5,569 nucleotides of DNA. Origin: Bacteroidales bacterium. Its GTDB lineage: Bacteria; Bacteroidota; Bacteroidia; Bacteroidales; JAADJA01. Location: the NCBI GenBank assembly GCA_021107975.1, contig JAIORT010000663.1, positions 1-5,569 on the forward strand. The letters are read 5' to 3'. The translations under genes and the position numbers were made by a program. Every line of letters begins with the position of its first letter. Within the stretch, counting starts at the first letter, position 1. Of the stretch, positions 5,410 to 5,569 are shown in pieces. Under the pieces are notes generated by a model. The model saw nothing but the letters and a program-made list of their open reading frames with translations, was not told the origin of the DNA and ran no database searches.

Positions 5410-5569
5410 TTATTCCAAGTCGTATTTTTTCTGACCTAAACCAGGTGAGTGCCCGGATGTATACTTTTTTTTTATGTCAAACCCTAATTCTTCACTACCC
5501 AGTTCTATAACTTTCTCCAAATAATCTATCTTTAGTTGCTTTTGTCCCACCTTTCTTTCAAGGTCTGCC
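5410..5569 (-). CDS. IS3-family transposase orfA, C-terminal part (cut by window edge)
   Basis: Fifty-two codons and a TAA stop (5410-5412) are visible, starting ADLERKVGQKQLKIDYLEKV and then IELGSEELGFDIKKKY. This matches the leucine-zipper end of IS3 OrfA proteins ('LERKVGQKQLEIDFLEK.IEL'). OrfA supplies the DNA-binding HTH (outside this window) and the zipper for multimer formation, and acts with OrfAB. The orfB frame is -1 relative to this one. Its start is beyond position 5569. Confidence 0.88.
   Translation of the reverse strand, partial: ADLERKVGQKQLKIDYLEKVIELGSEELGFDIKKKYTSGHSPGLGQKKYDLE
5441..5470 (-). promoter_or_regulatory. Programmed -1 ribosomal frameshift signal (orfA to orfB)
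   Basis: In the orfA frame the minus strand reads ATA AAA AAA AAG, which contains the slippery heptamer A AAA AAG (5470-5464) in the correct phase. Seven bases later a hairpin starts: CCGGG (5456-5452) pairs with CCTGG (5445-5441) around a 6-base loop. The -1 frame is open from 5476, just after a TGA at 5477-5479, and runs through 19 codons into the orfB ATG. Heptamer, spacer and stem match known IS3-family signals such as those of IS150 and IS911. The run of nine A also allows polymerase slippage. Confidence 0.87.

Larger units (their letters stand above)
4290..5569 (-). mobile_element. IS3-family insertion sequence, partial (right-end side)
   Basis: The 3' part of orfA, a -1 frameshift signal and orfB identify an IS3-family element that continues beyond the window at its orfA side. 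The end downstream of orfB cannot be fixed because the other terminus is not in view. TGACCTATC...GGTTGACA at about 4288-4312 has the general look of an IS3 terminal region, so I place the end near 4290 with an uncertainty of a few tens of bases. The MITE-like element begins only about 30 bp further on. Confidence 0.75.

Overview
The window is AT-rich and every supported gene lies on the minus strand. Three things point to a member of the Bacteroidota. Starts have A/T-rich leaders with no clear Shine-Dalgarno. A small gene remnant resembles the N-terminus of secreted Bacteroidota proteins of the 'NWYFG' type. The only promoter-like string matches the Bacteroidota -7 consensus TAnnTTTG. The species cannot be named from this sequence.

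Layout, read in the direction of transcription (high to low coordinates). At 5569-~4290 is one end of an IS3-family insertion sequence: the 3' end of orfA (cut by the window edge), a textbook -1 frameshift signal, and a DDE-transposase orfB. The orfB C-terminal tail runs over two strong DNA hairpins, one shaped like an antisense intrinsic terminator. At 4259-4024 is a compact 228-236 bp foldback element with 13-bp terminal inverted repeats and an 8-bp direct duplication, which I read as a MITE-like non-autonomous transposon. At 4029-3877 is a decayed fragment of a secreted protein gene. At 3841-3353 is an intact RseC/MucC-family membrane protein gene. A 388-bp AT-rich intergenic region follows, holding an in-frame continuation after the rseC stop, an inverted repeat and a possible promoter. 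At 2964-118 is a two-gene acid-resistance operon: the glutamate/GABA antiporter gene gadC, then the glutamate decarboxylase gene gadB, 30 bp apart. At 122-54 is a possible remnant of a Fis-type helix-turn-helix.

How it works together. GadC imports glutamate in exchange for GABA, and GadB decarboxylates the glutamate while consuming a cytoplasmic proton, so the pair forms the glutamate-dependent acid-resistance cycle. RseC is usually linked to Rnf/Rsx electron transport in other genomes; no rnf gene is visible here, so its functional link to gad is doubtful. The mobile elements and gene remnants around gad and rseC suggest a rearrangement-prone accessory region. The most notable signals are the MITE-like element, the orfA/orfB frameshift cassette, the structured transposase tail, and a GadC that lacks the C-terminal plug known from Escherichia coli. 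I found no RNA gene, CRISPR array or clearly new multi-gene system.
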